From positions 1 through 6,891 of the forward strand of contig JAGARS010000200.1 in the NCBI GenBank assembly GCA_017622155.1: DNA of 6,891 bases, written 5' to 3'. Below the pieces are notes generated by a model. The model ran no database searches and was not told where the DNA came from. It worked only from the letters and a program-made list of their open reading frames with translations. The position numbers were made by a program, and so were the translations under genes. Each line of letters opens with the position of its first letter. The stretch's first letter is position 1. Positions 1 through 5,984 of the stretch are shown piece by piece. Source of the DNA: Peptococcaceae bacterium. GTDB taxonomy: Bacteria > Bacillota > Peptococcia > Peptococcales > Peptococcaceae.

Positions 1-24
1 ATCATTCACCCCATTGTATAATCA

Positions 25-40
25 GTAAAATATATTTTAC
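25..40. repeat. 16-bp perfect palindrome, possible operator
   Basis: GTAAAATATATTTTAC is identical to its own reverse complement over all 16 bases. It lies in the gene-free left end, about 55-70 nt downstream of the predicted start site of the leftward promoter at 102-129, so it would sit in the leader of a gene beyond the left edge. A perfect dyad with GTAAAA/TTTTAC half-sites is typical of a dimeric repressor site, but I cannot name the regulator. AT-rich DNA produces some palindromes by chance, so function is inferred only. Confidence 0.4.
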
Positions 41-83
41 CCGTTTCAGATAGCATTCAAAACAGCTATGCAAACGAAAATAC

Positions 84-120
84 GTTCTATTTAATGTATC
101 TATTATAACACGAATAGAAC
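84..120. repeat. 8-bp inverted repeat flanking a -10 box
   Basis: The half-sites GTTCTATT (84-91) and AATAGAAC (113-120) are perfect reverse complements separated by 21 bp, with centres 29 bp apart. One arm falls in the -35/-10 spacer and the other just downstream of the predicted start site of the leftward promoter at 102-129, so they bracket the -10 box. This arrangement is compatible with an operator pair. The regulator is unknown. Confidence 0.35.
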
Positions 121-129
121 TGCACGCAA
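102..129 (-). promoter_or_regulatory. Putative promoter for a gene beyond the left edge
   Basis: On the minus strand a perfect TATAAT (107-102) is preceded, 16 nt upstream, by TTGCGT (129-124), which matches TTGACA only in its first three bases. It lies just past the terminator of the peptidase gene (168-197) and points left, where the window ends with no gene yet started. Together with the palindrome at 25-40 this explains the otherwise empty stretch 1-167. I see no convincing coding start in the remaining leader. Confidence 0.45.
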
Positions 130-167
130 AGGTAATATTTTAATTATTATTTTAATACTGCAAGAAA

Positions 168-197
168 AATCTCCTGCCCGAATACGGGCAGGAGATT
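168..197 (-). terminator. Intrinsic terminator of the M3-type peptidase gene
   Basis: A 13-bp perfect stem (168-180 with 185-197, arms AATCTCCTGCCCG and its complement) closes a 4-nt loop. On the minus strand it is followed by a T-tract (TTTTTCTT). It begins about 22 nt past the stop codon of the peptidase gene. The AT-rich base plus GC-rich core is the classic Rho-independent form. The outer A-T pairs could also let it work in the opposite direction, but no plus-strand gene approaches it. Confidence 0.93.
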
Positions 198-219
198 CGA
201 TTCACAAACAATTCATACA

Positions 220-1869
220 TTATGCAGCCTGGTTCCATACAGATTCTTCGTACAATGTATCATAGGCATGTATAATCTCTCTGACGGTATCTGTTTCAAA
301 CGGATTTGGCAGCCCAACATCCATCAGAGTATCGAAGAATACTTCTCCAATCGGCGTTTCCAGACAGAGGTCGATATAGATATCCTGCGCAGCTTCGTAG
401 CCCTGCTCTTCTGCTATAGTGTAAAAGAGCATGCTCACCAGTTCACTGGTAGCATAGCTGAGATAATACACCGGGGATTCCATCGTGACATACTGTGCAT
501 AAATATAGAAATCTTCGTAATCCATCACATAATCAATGTTTTCGTATTTATTCAGCACGCTATAAAGAACTGTTCGAAAATCTTCCGGTGATTTCAGTGC
601 ATTTTGCCGATACACCAGTTCCTCAAACTCATCCACAACAGTACAAGCCACAATGTTGCTCAGCCCATAATCCAGACGCCACAGCAAAAAGGCTTCATAT
701 ACATCCGGGTCAAGTTTATCGCTCAGATAGTGCAGCATCAGCCATTCATTGGCTTGAGAATGCACCTCGCAGGTATCATACGGCAATGCTGCATCGGTGA
801 AATGATAAAATGACGCATAATGCCCCAGTTCATGTACAACGGTCAGCAAATCCTGCGCACCATTTCCGTAAAATACATATGGCTGATCATAATATTCGGA
901 ATAATTGGTGTATGCCACAACATATGCACTGTCTGACTGGGTATATACCGCAGCATCCTTATCAAATAAATTGTGCATAATGGTACGCATTTCTTCCGGA
1001 TAGCTATCTATATAACCCGTTAAATATGCATTATCCGCCGGGCATGCCTCTCTCCGCAAAGCATCGAACTGCGCTTTTTGTTCTTTGGTAAGCTGTGCGC
1101 GTTTGGTATCATAAAGCTCCGCCACTTCAATATAAAATGGCAAAATGACTTCTTTTACATTGCTGCGGAAAGCTTCCCGCTGTGCATCTGTATATTGCCG
1201 CATATAGATTTCATTGGCAATATAATCATAAAAATTGTCATACCCATAATATGCCGCCAGTTGCTGACTGCATGCTATATAATCGAAATAAATATCCTCC
1301 ACTGCCTTTGACCACGACGCTGATTCCGGGGCTTCCAGCTCCAGATATTCTCGCAGCAAGTCATTTTGCTGTCGTTCTAAATCGATAACCGCCTCATTGG
1401 AGGTTTCTAATTCCTTCAGCTGCTGCGCTGTCCAGTCTGCAAATATTTTGTCTTTTGCGGAGAGATTGGACGCATAGAGTTTTTTCATCACGCGCATGTA
1501 ATCTTCGCGTACATCCATATAATAATCCTCTGCCTCTACATAGCGCTCATAGGCAGTATCATCGTCTAAATCAGAATAATAGCCAATCTCTGCGGACACA
1601 TACTGGTGAACAATATAGTCTGTTTTTTCATCCATAGCTTCATAAGCGGCAGTGATTTTTCTGTTTTTGCCGTTGTCAATATAGGTTTCCAGCTGCGTAA
1701 TGGATGCAAAGGCATCTGCTGCCTCCTGTTCTGTCAGCGTATAGGCAAAACTGATTTGTTTCCATTCTTCCTGAGATTCCGCTGTACATCCGGTCAAACC
1801 TAGCGCTGTAGCCATAAACACCAACAATAGTACGAAAGACATCGTTTTCTTGAACCCTGATTGTTTCAT
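220..1869 (-). CDS. Lipoprotein M3-family zinc metallopeptidase (oligoendopeptidase F-like)
   Basis: This is a predicted membrane-anchored extracytoplasmic peptidase that would cut short peptides. Residues 1-27 form a lipoprotein signal: a basic N-terminus (KQSGFKK), a hydrophobic core, then the lipobox LTGC with Cys28 as the lipidated residue. The catalytic HEXXH motif is H346-E-L-G-H350. The likely third zinc ligand is Glu368 in CEVHSQANEW, which resembles the M3 pattern E-x-x-S-x-x-N-E. The segment PVYYLSYATS (466-475) matches the family's Tyr-rich substrate-binding stretch. The middle (about 50-340) is helical and acidic, as in M3 enzymes. At 549 residues the length is close to typical oligoendopeptidases. 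The start is supported by AGGAG 8 nt upstream and by the signal peptide. It is monocistronic, with its own promoter (1906-1934) and terminator. Family assignment rests on motifs; the exact subfamily and substrates are unknown. Confidence 0.9.
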   Translation of the reverse strand: MKQSGFKKTMSFVLLLVFMATALGLTGCTAESQEEWKQISFAYTLTEQEAADAFASITQLETYIDNGKNRKITAAYEAMDEKTDYIVHQYVSAEIGYYSDLDDDTAYERYVEAEDYYMDVREDYMRVMKKLYASNLSAKDKIFADWTAQQLKELETSNEAVIDLERQQNDLLREYLELEAPESASWSKAVEDIYFDYIACSQQLAAYYGYDNFYDYIANEIYMRQYTDAQREAFRSNVKEVILPFYIEVAELYDTKRAQLTKEQKAQFDALRREACPADNAYLTGYIDSYPEEMRTIMHNLFDKDAAVYTQSDSAYVVAYTNYSEYYDQPYVFYGNGAQDLLTVVHELGHYASFYHFTDAALPYDTCEVHSQANEWLMLHYLSDKLDPDVYEAFLLWRLDYGLSNIVACTVVDEFEELVYRQNALKSPEDFRTVLYSVLNKYENIDYVMDYEDFYIYAQYVTMESPVYYLSYATSELVSMLFYTIAEEQGYEAAQDIYIDLCLETPIGEVFFDTLMDVGLPNPFETDTVREIIHAYDTLYEESVWNQAA

Positions 1870-1905
1870 TGCACATACTCCTCTCTATGTTGCGACTATA
1901 AATTA

Positions 1906-1934
1906 ATTTTAGCATAATCAAAATATGATAGCAA
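1906..1934 (-). promoter_or_regulatory. Sigma-70-type promoter of the peptidase gene
   Basis: On the minus strand TTGCTA (1934-1929) is followed after 17 nt by TAAAAT (1911-1906), with an extended -10 element TG one base upstream (TGCTAAAAT). The predicted start near 1899 gives a leader of about 30 nt containing AGGAG at 1882-1878. The -35 box begins within the T-tract of the preceding operon's terminator, so termination and initiation are packed together. Confidence 0.6.
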
Positions 1935-1939
1935 CGAAA

Positions 1940-1968
1940 AACCTCCTGCCCGGTTCTGACAGAAGGTT
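1940..1968 (-). terminator. Intrinsic terminator of the zinc-ribbon/ABC/unknown operon
   Basis: Arms 1940-1948 (AACCTCCTG) and 1960-1968 (CAGAAGGTT) form a 9-bp stem with an 11-nt loop. One pair is a U-G wobble that exists only in minus-strand RNA (it would be an A-C mismatch in plus-strand RNA), which orients the element leftward. It is followed by TTTTT on the minus strand and begins 26 nt past the stop codon at 1995. Confidence 0.85.
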
Positions 1969-1994
1969 AGGTATCATTGTTTGAAAGATGCTAT

Positions 1995-2927
1995 TTATTT
2001 TTTGTTCCATACATAATTATAATACTGCCACGCATTGGATGCCATTTGTGACGATGAAAGGCTCTCGCCCGCCAGACGAAACGCGTCTTCGTCTATCACA
2101 CCCGCTACAGATTTTATCTGGTTCAGCAAATCAAAATAAGTTTCATTTTGTCCTGCCCGCAGCCAATCGCAAAATGATTCCCGCACCTCTTTCATCAGCT
2201 TAAACTGTTGAAACCAGTAGGTTTTATGCATAATTGGTCCAACGGTCAAACCTTTCATCATTTTTTCATTATGTTGATGAATGATGCACAATTCCTGCGC
2301 ATCATAAGCCACCTTTTGCACACCGTCTTCATAATATACAAAGCCATATAAAGTACGTTCCAGATTTTCCGCTACGATTGGATCATCCTCCATCTGTCGA
2401 CGAATATACTGATGCCAGGCCAAAAGCTCCTGATATTTTGTTTCAGACAGCACTTTGCCTTCATATGCAATCTTCACTGCATTGATAAACAGCTGCAGTT
2501 CCCGATCTTCAAAATACCCTTCGATGCGTTCTTTATATTCCAGCAGAACCGGATAGGCATTGTCGTTGGCGGCTGTATCAAAAAACGGCTGCATAAAATT
2601 AAAATAATCAACACTTTCGTATTGTTTTTTCATTTCCCCCAGCATGACCTGTTTGCAAGCCTGTACAATATCATCTTCCAGCCCCGATGGCACGAGGCTC
2701 CGTTTTACGGTTGACACTACCGGGGTAAAATAATTGCCTTTCCATTTTTCTTCTTCCACATATCGTTGTAAACGTTCTTCAGTGCCGGAAGCATAATAGT
2801 AAACCTGCCCGTCATTTGCCTTCGTAGCTGTGCCGTAAGCAATAAATTCTTTTTCAAATTTGCCCAGTGCCACCATTGAAGCAACATCGCTGGCACATTT
2901 GATATCTCGATGTGCATGATTACTCAT
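1995..2927 (-). CDS. Uncharacterised 310-residue soluble protein, third gene of the operon
   Basis: I do not recognise this family. The 310-residue product has no signal peptide or membrane segment, so it is predicted to be cytoplasmic. Residues 24-50 look strand-rich (FEKEFIAYGT, QVYYYASGT), while about 82-275 is mostly amphipathic helix rich in aromatic and acidic residues, with a YEGKVLSETKYQELLAWHQYIRRQ stretch centred near 155-178. His is frequent (H4, H6, H172, H217, H219, H234) and Cys is scattered, but I see no clear metal or catalytic motif. The ATG overlaps the stop of the ABC ATPase gene in an ATGA (4 nt), and AGGTGA lies 4 nt upstream, so translation is probably coupled. It could be a partner or effector of that ATPase. 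That role is inferred from context only. Confidence 0.85.
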   Translation of the reverse strand: MSNHAHRDIKCASDVASMVALGKFEKEFIAYGTATKANDGQVYYYASGTEERLQRYVEEEKWKGNYFTPVVSTVKRSLVPSGLEDDIVQACKQVMLGEMKKQYESVDYFNFMQPFFDTAANDNAYPVLLEYKERIEGYFEDRELQLFINAVKIAYEGKVLSETKYQELLAWHQYIRRQMEDDPIVAENLERTLYGFVYYEDGVQKVAYDAQELCIIHQHNEKMMKGLTVGPIMHKTYWFQQFKLMKEVRESFCDWLRAGQNETYFDLLNQIKSVAGVIDEDAFRLAGESLSSSQMASNAWQYYNYVWNKK

Positions 2928-3751
2928 AGGCTCACCTGCTCTCCGTAAAACTTATCTGCCACATAAGACGGTGCATCCACATCCATCGTCACAGATCCAT
3001 CTGCATTTTGTGCAACATGCACTGTTTCATCCAGCAGAATAGACAGATTTTCTGATGTCAGTACCGATTCTGTATCTCCTTTTGCAAAAGCACGCCCGTT
3101 TTTCAAAAGCATTGTTTTGTTCATAAACGGCTGTACTTCCTCCGGATAATGGGTAACATAAATTATGGTTACTTTTTTACTCTCCGCTAAAGCACGCACC
3201 GTATTCATCATATGTTCCCGAGCACGAATATCCAGGCCTGTACCAGGTTCATCCAATACCAGCACTTTCGGCTGTGTAATCAGGGCGCGGGCAATTAGTA
3301 CATTCTGCCGTTCCCCTTTGCTCAGAGAGTTAAACGGACGATTCATTTTCCCTTCCATACGCAATTCCCGCAGCAATGCTTTTGCACGGCGCACATCGGC
3401 GTCGGTAACATCATAATCGATATTAAAGGTGCCGAACAATCCCGACAATACAATTCGCAGTGCTGTTTCATTGGCATAGTATTTATCGAAAAAGGAACTG
3501 GATACCCATCCGATTTCTTTGCGCAATGCAAAAATGTGTTCTTTATCATATTGTTTGCCAAGTACTTCTAAAGTACCGGATGTTGGCGATTTATATCCGG
3601 CAATCATACTTAAAAGTGTGGTTTTCCCGCTGCCGTTCATGCCAAACACCAGCCAATGTTCGCCCTCTTTTACTTCCCAGTTAATATGGTTAATCAGGAA
3701 TCGCCTGCCGGATTTATAGCAAAGTTCGTTGGTCTTTATAATGGTCTGCAT
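2924..3751 (-). CDS. Orphan ABC-type ATPase (ModF/YlmA-like)
   Basis: A complete single-domain ABC nucleotide-binding protein of 275 residues. Walker A is GMNGSGKTT (37-45), the signature is LSKGERQ (143-149), Walker B is VLVLDEP (163-169) with catalytic Glu168, the D-loop GTGLD follows at 170-174, and the H-loop His is H201 (YVTH). At the usual Q-loop site the sequence is IGWVSSSFF (80-88), with Ser where Gln is expected; I recall similar WVSS segments in ModF-like stand-alone ATPases. The C-terminal tail (about 215-275) follows the core and has no known domain. No transmembrane permease or binding protein is encoded nearby. GGAGG 7 nt upstream fixes the ATG, which lies inside the end of the zinc-ribbon gene (16-nt overlap). 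It may energise a permease encoded elsewhere, or act in a non-transport role. Confidence 0.93.
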   Translation of the reverse strand: MQTIIKTNELCYKSGRRFLINHINWEVKEGEHWLVFGMNGSGKTTLLSMIAGYKSPTSGTLEVLGKQYDKEHIFALRKEIGWVSSSFFDKYYANETALRIVLSGLFGTFNIDYDVTDADVRRAKALLRELRMEGKMNRPFNSLSKGERQNVLIARALITQPKVLVLDEPGTGLDIRAREHMMNTVRALAESKKVTIIYVTHYPEEVQPFMNKTMLLKNGRAFAKGDTESVLTSENLSILLDETVHVAQNADGSVTMDVDAPSYVADKFYGEQVSL

Positions 3752-4203
3752 GCAATTTCCTCCACCATTTCTTCAAATGTTTTTTCTGTATCGATATCCG
3801 CACTCTTCATCATCAGGCATTCTGCCCAATCGCTCTGTGCCATATTAACAGGCACACAGAACCCGCCGCGATTGGTGAGCCCCATATTTTTGCAGCCCCA
3901 GGCCAGAATTTCGCACACTTTAGAAATGTTCATCTTTCTGGTTTTTTCGTTGCGGTCCAGCCCTTCAAAATAGTTGAACTCCAGATTATCCACAAAGTTT
4001 GATGCGCTGGAATAAATCTCCGGCTCTACACCAAATTCAATACGGTCACAGCTGTCGCAAAAAATTTCTACACGCGCATCTTCAACATCATTGAAAATAA
4101 TACGTCGTAATGTAAGCGGACCTCCGCAATAACTGCACACACACCGTTTGCTGCGCTGTTTTAAGTTGTCTATACGATTTTCTGACAAATACAAGGAACC
4201 CAT
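3736..4203 (-). CDS. Small zinc-ribbon-like protein, first gene of the operon
   Basis: A 155-residue soluble protein. Two knuckles, C23-S-Y-C26 and C49-D-S-C52, are spaced like a four-Cys zinc ribbon (CxxC-22-CxxC), each in a short beta-like context (CGGPL, EIFCDSCDRIEFG). Further cysteines occur at 21, 97, 104, 116, 129 and 152. The rest is mixed helix with no membrane segment. No family is recognised. It could be a regulator, a metal sensor or an adaptor for the ATPase that follows. I place the start at 4203 because GAGGGAG lies 9 nt upstream and the likely promoter (4245-4272) initiates near 4238. The same frame is open to an ATG at 4344, but that extension would cross the preceding terminator and promoter. 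ATG at 4209 is a less likely alternative with only 3 nt from the SD. Confidence 0.82.
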   Translation of the reverse strand: MGSLYLSENRIDNLKQRSKRCVCSYCGGPLTLRRIIFNDVEDARVEIFCDSCDRIEFGVEPEIYSSASNFVDNLEFNYFEGLDRNEKTRKMNISKVCEILAWGCKNMGLTNRGGFCVPVNMAQSDWAECLMMKSADIDTEKTFEEMVEEIACRPL

Positions 4204-4212
4204 GTTCATCCA

Positions 4213-4219
4213 CTCCCTC
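4213..4219 (-). promoter_or_regulatory. Ribosome binding site deciding the start of the zinc-ribbon gene
   Basis: GAGGGAG on the minus strand stands 9 nt before ATG at 4203 and only 3 nt before the in-frame ATG at 4209. There is no comparable site ahead of the upstream in-frame ATGs at 4254 or 4344. It therefore supports the short 155-residue model. Confidence 0.7.
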
Positions 4220-4244
4220 ATCATTTCAGCTTTATTTTTATTAA

Positions 4245-4272
4245 ATTTTATCATTTTGACTATGTACAGCAA
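4245..4272 (-). promoter_or_regulatory. Putative promoter of the zinc-ribbon/ABC operon
   Basis: On the minus strand TTGCTG (4272-4267) and TAAAAT (4250-4245) are separated by 16 nt, with an extended -10 TG element (TGATAAAAT). The layout closely resembles the peptidase promoter at 1906-1934 (TTGCTA, TGCTAAAAT). The -35 overlaps the T-tract of the upstream permease terminator. The predicted start is about 35 nt before the ATG at 4203. Confidence 0.5.
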
Positions 4273-4297
4273 AAGCACCCGTAACGAGTGCTTCTGC
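4269..4297 (-). terminator. Probable terminator of the anion permease gene
   Basis: Core arms AGCACCCG (4274-4281) and CGAGTGCT (4285-4292) form an 8-bp stem with a TAA loop, extended by flanking A-T and G-C pairs after one mismatch. One core pair is U-G only in minus-strand RNA, which favours leftward function. It lies about 70 nt past the permease stop codon. The T-tract after the stem is short (TTTT then GCTG), so termination may be incomplete and some readthrough into the operon is possible. Confidence 0.65.
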
Positions 4298-4367
4298 CAA
4301 TGAGATATTTTTATGTCAACAAACAAAGATTCTGTTGGCTGCAAAATCTCTGCTGCTGCCTTTTAAG

Positions 4368-5801
4368 TTAGAACATAAGCATTGCTACCGGATAAGCAAT
4401 TACCAGTGTAGCAAAGGTTAATACAGCTACTAAAATCCAGCCGTATTTCATCATCATAGCGGTATCAACAACATCGGAGAAAGAGTAGCAAATCCCTGCT
4501 GGGAAGGATGCAGCCGGTGTTGCGAATGCAATCTGTGTGCAGATAATCAGAATCATAATCGGAGCTGCAACGCTCATGCCAATCTGACCGGCGAACGTAG
4601 CCAGCAGCGGCATAATAATGATTGCAATTACCAAGTTATTCGCAAAGTTGGTGAGAATAACACCTACAATTAATACTGCAATGATAAATACCATTGGAGG
4701 CAGCACCTGTAACGGATATACCAGCATAGCCAGCATTGCAGAAATACCGGTATCAGCAGCGCACAGGAACTGTGCCAGAGGCATAATCAATGCTACCAGG
4801 AATACAACATCCCAGGATAAACCTCTTGCAGAGGAAGCATTGAAATTAAAGAATGGAGTGCCGTCTTCTTTTTTCAGCAATAACAGCAAACCTGCAACGA
4901 TTACGACCTGACCAAAAATAGTCAATTTATTTAAGAATGCAGCTACAGGATTTGTAGGCGGCAGAATAGAGCTTACCAGTGCCATTGCCACAAACAGCAG
5001 GAATGCACCGATTGCGATTTTCTGGTCTTTGTTAAAGTTTTTCTTTTCACCAAAAACTGCAGGATCTAAATCTTTCAGTTTGCTTACATCCAAACGCAGT
5101 ACAAATTTAGCTGCCAATACAACGAATACGATCATCAGCATACCAACAAAGAAGAAGAACACGATCCATTTCAGATAAGGAATCTGCAGCTGGAACATCG
5201 CAGTAATGGTTGCATAGTACTGAATCCCGGCATTATAAAACGGCAATGTGCACTGACCCAGTAAAGCTGCCATGGTCATACCGATTGCCATTACAGCAGT
5301 AAACGGAGAACGCAGCGGGATACCGGTGGAATTGCAGACCTGGCGTAAAAAGCCTAAGAATAACATCAATGCAACGATTGGGTTTAATAAAGAACATACA
5401 TATACAGCAATCAGGAACAATGTCATGAACATCCAAGGTTTGCCCATTGTTAATTTATTCGCCATCAGTTTAGATGCAATGATTTCGGTAGCGCCGGTAT
5501 CATTCAGCAGCTGCATAACAATCAGCATAACAATCATCATCATGATAGTTGGAGAACCAAAGCTTGCTGCCAATACAGTGGTCATACCCAGTTCCAGCCC
5601 CATGCCAACCAATGCCAGCATGGATGGATACAGCATACCAATGGTACTCCAGCCATATACCGCACCGATAAATACACCCAGCATCGCCATGCCGCGTTCA
5701 GTCAGCATACCAAATGGCGGTACATAAGCCAGCCCAAAAATTAACGCTGCACAAATAATATAATGTACTAACTGTTTGTTATTTTTTAAATATTGTAACA
5801 T
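4368..5801 (-). CDS. SLC13/DASS-family anion permease
   Basis: A very hydrophobic 477-residue inner-membrane protein with roughly 11-13 predicted helices in two halves, joined by a charged cytosolic-type loop at about 236-262 (LDVSKLKDLDPAVFGEKKNF). The halves look pseudo-symmetric, as in SLC13/ion-transporter-superfamily proteins: SLLNPIVALMLF (137-148) mirrors LTNFANNLVIAII (383-395), and GQCTLPFYNAG (182-192) mirrors ATPAASFPAG (427-436), the usual sites of the SNT and proline-rich motifs. NDTGATEIIASKL (100-112) is also typical. Family members import dicarboxylates, citrate or sulfate, usually with sodium; the substrate cannot be read here because the SNT residues are replaced. AGGAGG 9 nt upstream selects this ATG over the in-frame ATGs at 5807 and 5843. 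It sits downstream of a phosphatase-superfamily gene but has its own promoter. Confidence 0.88.
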   Translation of the reverse strand: MLQYLKNNKQLVHYIICAALIFGLAYVPPFGMLTERGMAMLGVFIGAVYGWSTIGMLYPSMLALVGMGLELGMTTVLAASFGSPTIMMMIVMLIVMQLLNDTGATEIIASKLMANKLTMGKPWMFMTLFLIAVYVCSLLNPIVALMLFLGFLRQVCNSTGIPLRSPFTAVMAIGMTMAALLGQCTLPFYNAGIQYYATITAMFQLQIPYLKWIVFFFFVGMLMIVFVVLAAKFVLRLDVSKLKDLDPAVFGEKKNFNKDQKIAIGAFLLFVAMALVSSILPPTNPVAAFLNKLTIFGQVVIVAGLLLLLKKEDGTPFFNFNASSARGLSWDVVFLVALIMPLAQFLCAADTGISAMLAMLVYPLQVLPPMVFIIAVLIVGVILTNFANNLVIAIIIMPLLATFAGQIGMSVAAPIMILIICTQIAFATPAASFPAGICYSFSDVVDTAMMMKYGWILVAVLTFATLVIAYPVAMLMF

Positions 5802-5809
5802 AAACATTT

Positions 5810-5816
5810 CCCTCCT
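5810..5816 (-). promoter_or_regulatory. Strong Shine-Dalgarno site deciding the permease start
   Basis: AGGAGGG on the minus strand is a near-complete anti-16S match. It lies 3 nt from the ATG at 5807 but 8-9 nt from the ATG at 5801, so translation most likely begins at 5801 (MLQYLKNNKQ). It also lies inside the longer open frame from 5843, which argues against that start. Confidence 0.8.
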
Positions 5817-5861
5817 GTTCAAAAACCTCATATAGAAAAACAATGCGAAACAGCTTTATAA

Positions 5862-5889
5862 ATCTTACATAAATAAAAATGATTTTCAA
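5862..5889 (-). promoter_or_regulatory. Putative promoter of the permease gene
   Basis: On the minus strand TTGAAA (5889-5884, five of six consensus bases) and TAAGAT (5867-5862, four of six) are separated by 16 nt. This gives a leader of about 55 nt before the ATG at 5801. It lies between the phosphatase terminator and the permease, so the permease can be expressed independently. Confidence 0.45.
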
Positions 5890-5909
5890 GTAAAGAAATA
5901 GCAAAATCA
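5880..5909. repeat. 7-bp inverted repeat overlapping the permease -35 region
   Basis: TGATTTT (5880-5886) and AAAATCA (5903-5909) are perfect reverse complements separated by 16 bp. The arm nearest the gene covers part of the -35 box and the other lies upstream of it. The spacing suits a dimeric regulator on one DNA face, but in DNA this AT-rich chance is a real alternative. Confidence 0.3.
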
Positions 5910-5925
5910 CAATGTGTAGAAATAA

Positions 5926-5966
5926 TTGAACTTGACAGGAGAGATACGCCTCTCCTGCCAGTTCAA
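5926..5966 (-). terminator. Long hairpin terminator of the phosphatase-superfamily gene
   Basis: Arms 5926-5943 and 5950-5966 form a stem of 17 pairs with one bulged base and a 6-nt loop. The upper 10 pairs are GC-rich (GGCAGGAGAG with CTCTCCTGTC) and the lower 7 are TTGAACT with AGTTCAA. A G-U wobble pairs only in minus-strand RNA. The downstream T-tract (TTATTTC) is imperfect. It starts about 19 nt past the stop codon at 5985. Confidence 0.8.
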
Positions 5967-5984
5967 AACATTAGATGTTTTTCA

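Noticed and set aside
1..12. Possible start codon (ATG at 5-3, minus strand) of the gene beyond the left edge
   Set aside because: A GGGGTGA stretch precedes it by only one or two bases, too close for a normal ribosome binding site, and only five bases of frame are visible.
268..591. 107-codon plus-strand open frame inside the peptidase gene
   Set aside because: It is a shadow of the complementary strand of the C-terminal peptidase coding region, with no start signals.
1676..1921. 81-codon minus-strand frame at the start of the peptidase gene
   Set aside because: It overlaps the peptidase signal-peptide region in another frame and begins upstream of the predicted transcription start.
3656..3973. 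105-codon plus-strand open frame across the ABC/zinc-ribbon junction
   Set aside because: It is antisense to two genes with clear motifs, with no ribosome binding site or recognisable protein feature.
5272..5727. 151-codon plus-strand open frame inside the permease gene
   Set aside because: It is antisense to a strongly supported membrane protein gene, has no SD site, and its composition mirrors the complement of hydrophobic codons.
5802..5843. Longer N-terminus of the permease (MFFYMRFLNRREMF)
   Set aside because: This segment contains the AGGAGGG Shine-Dalgarno site itself, has no SD of its own, and adds a charged tail before the first membrane segment.
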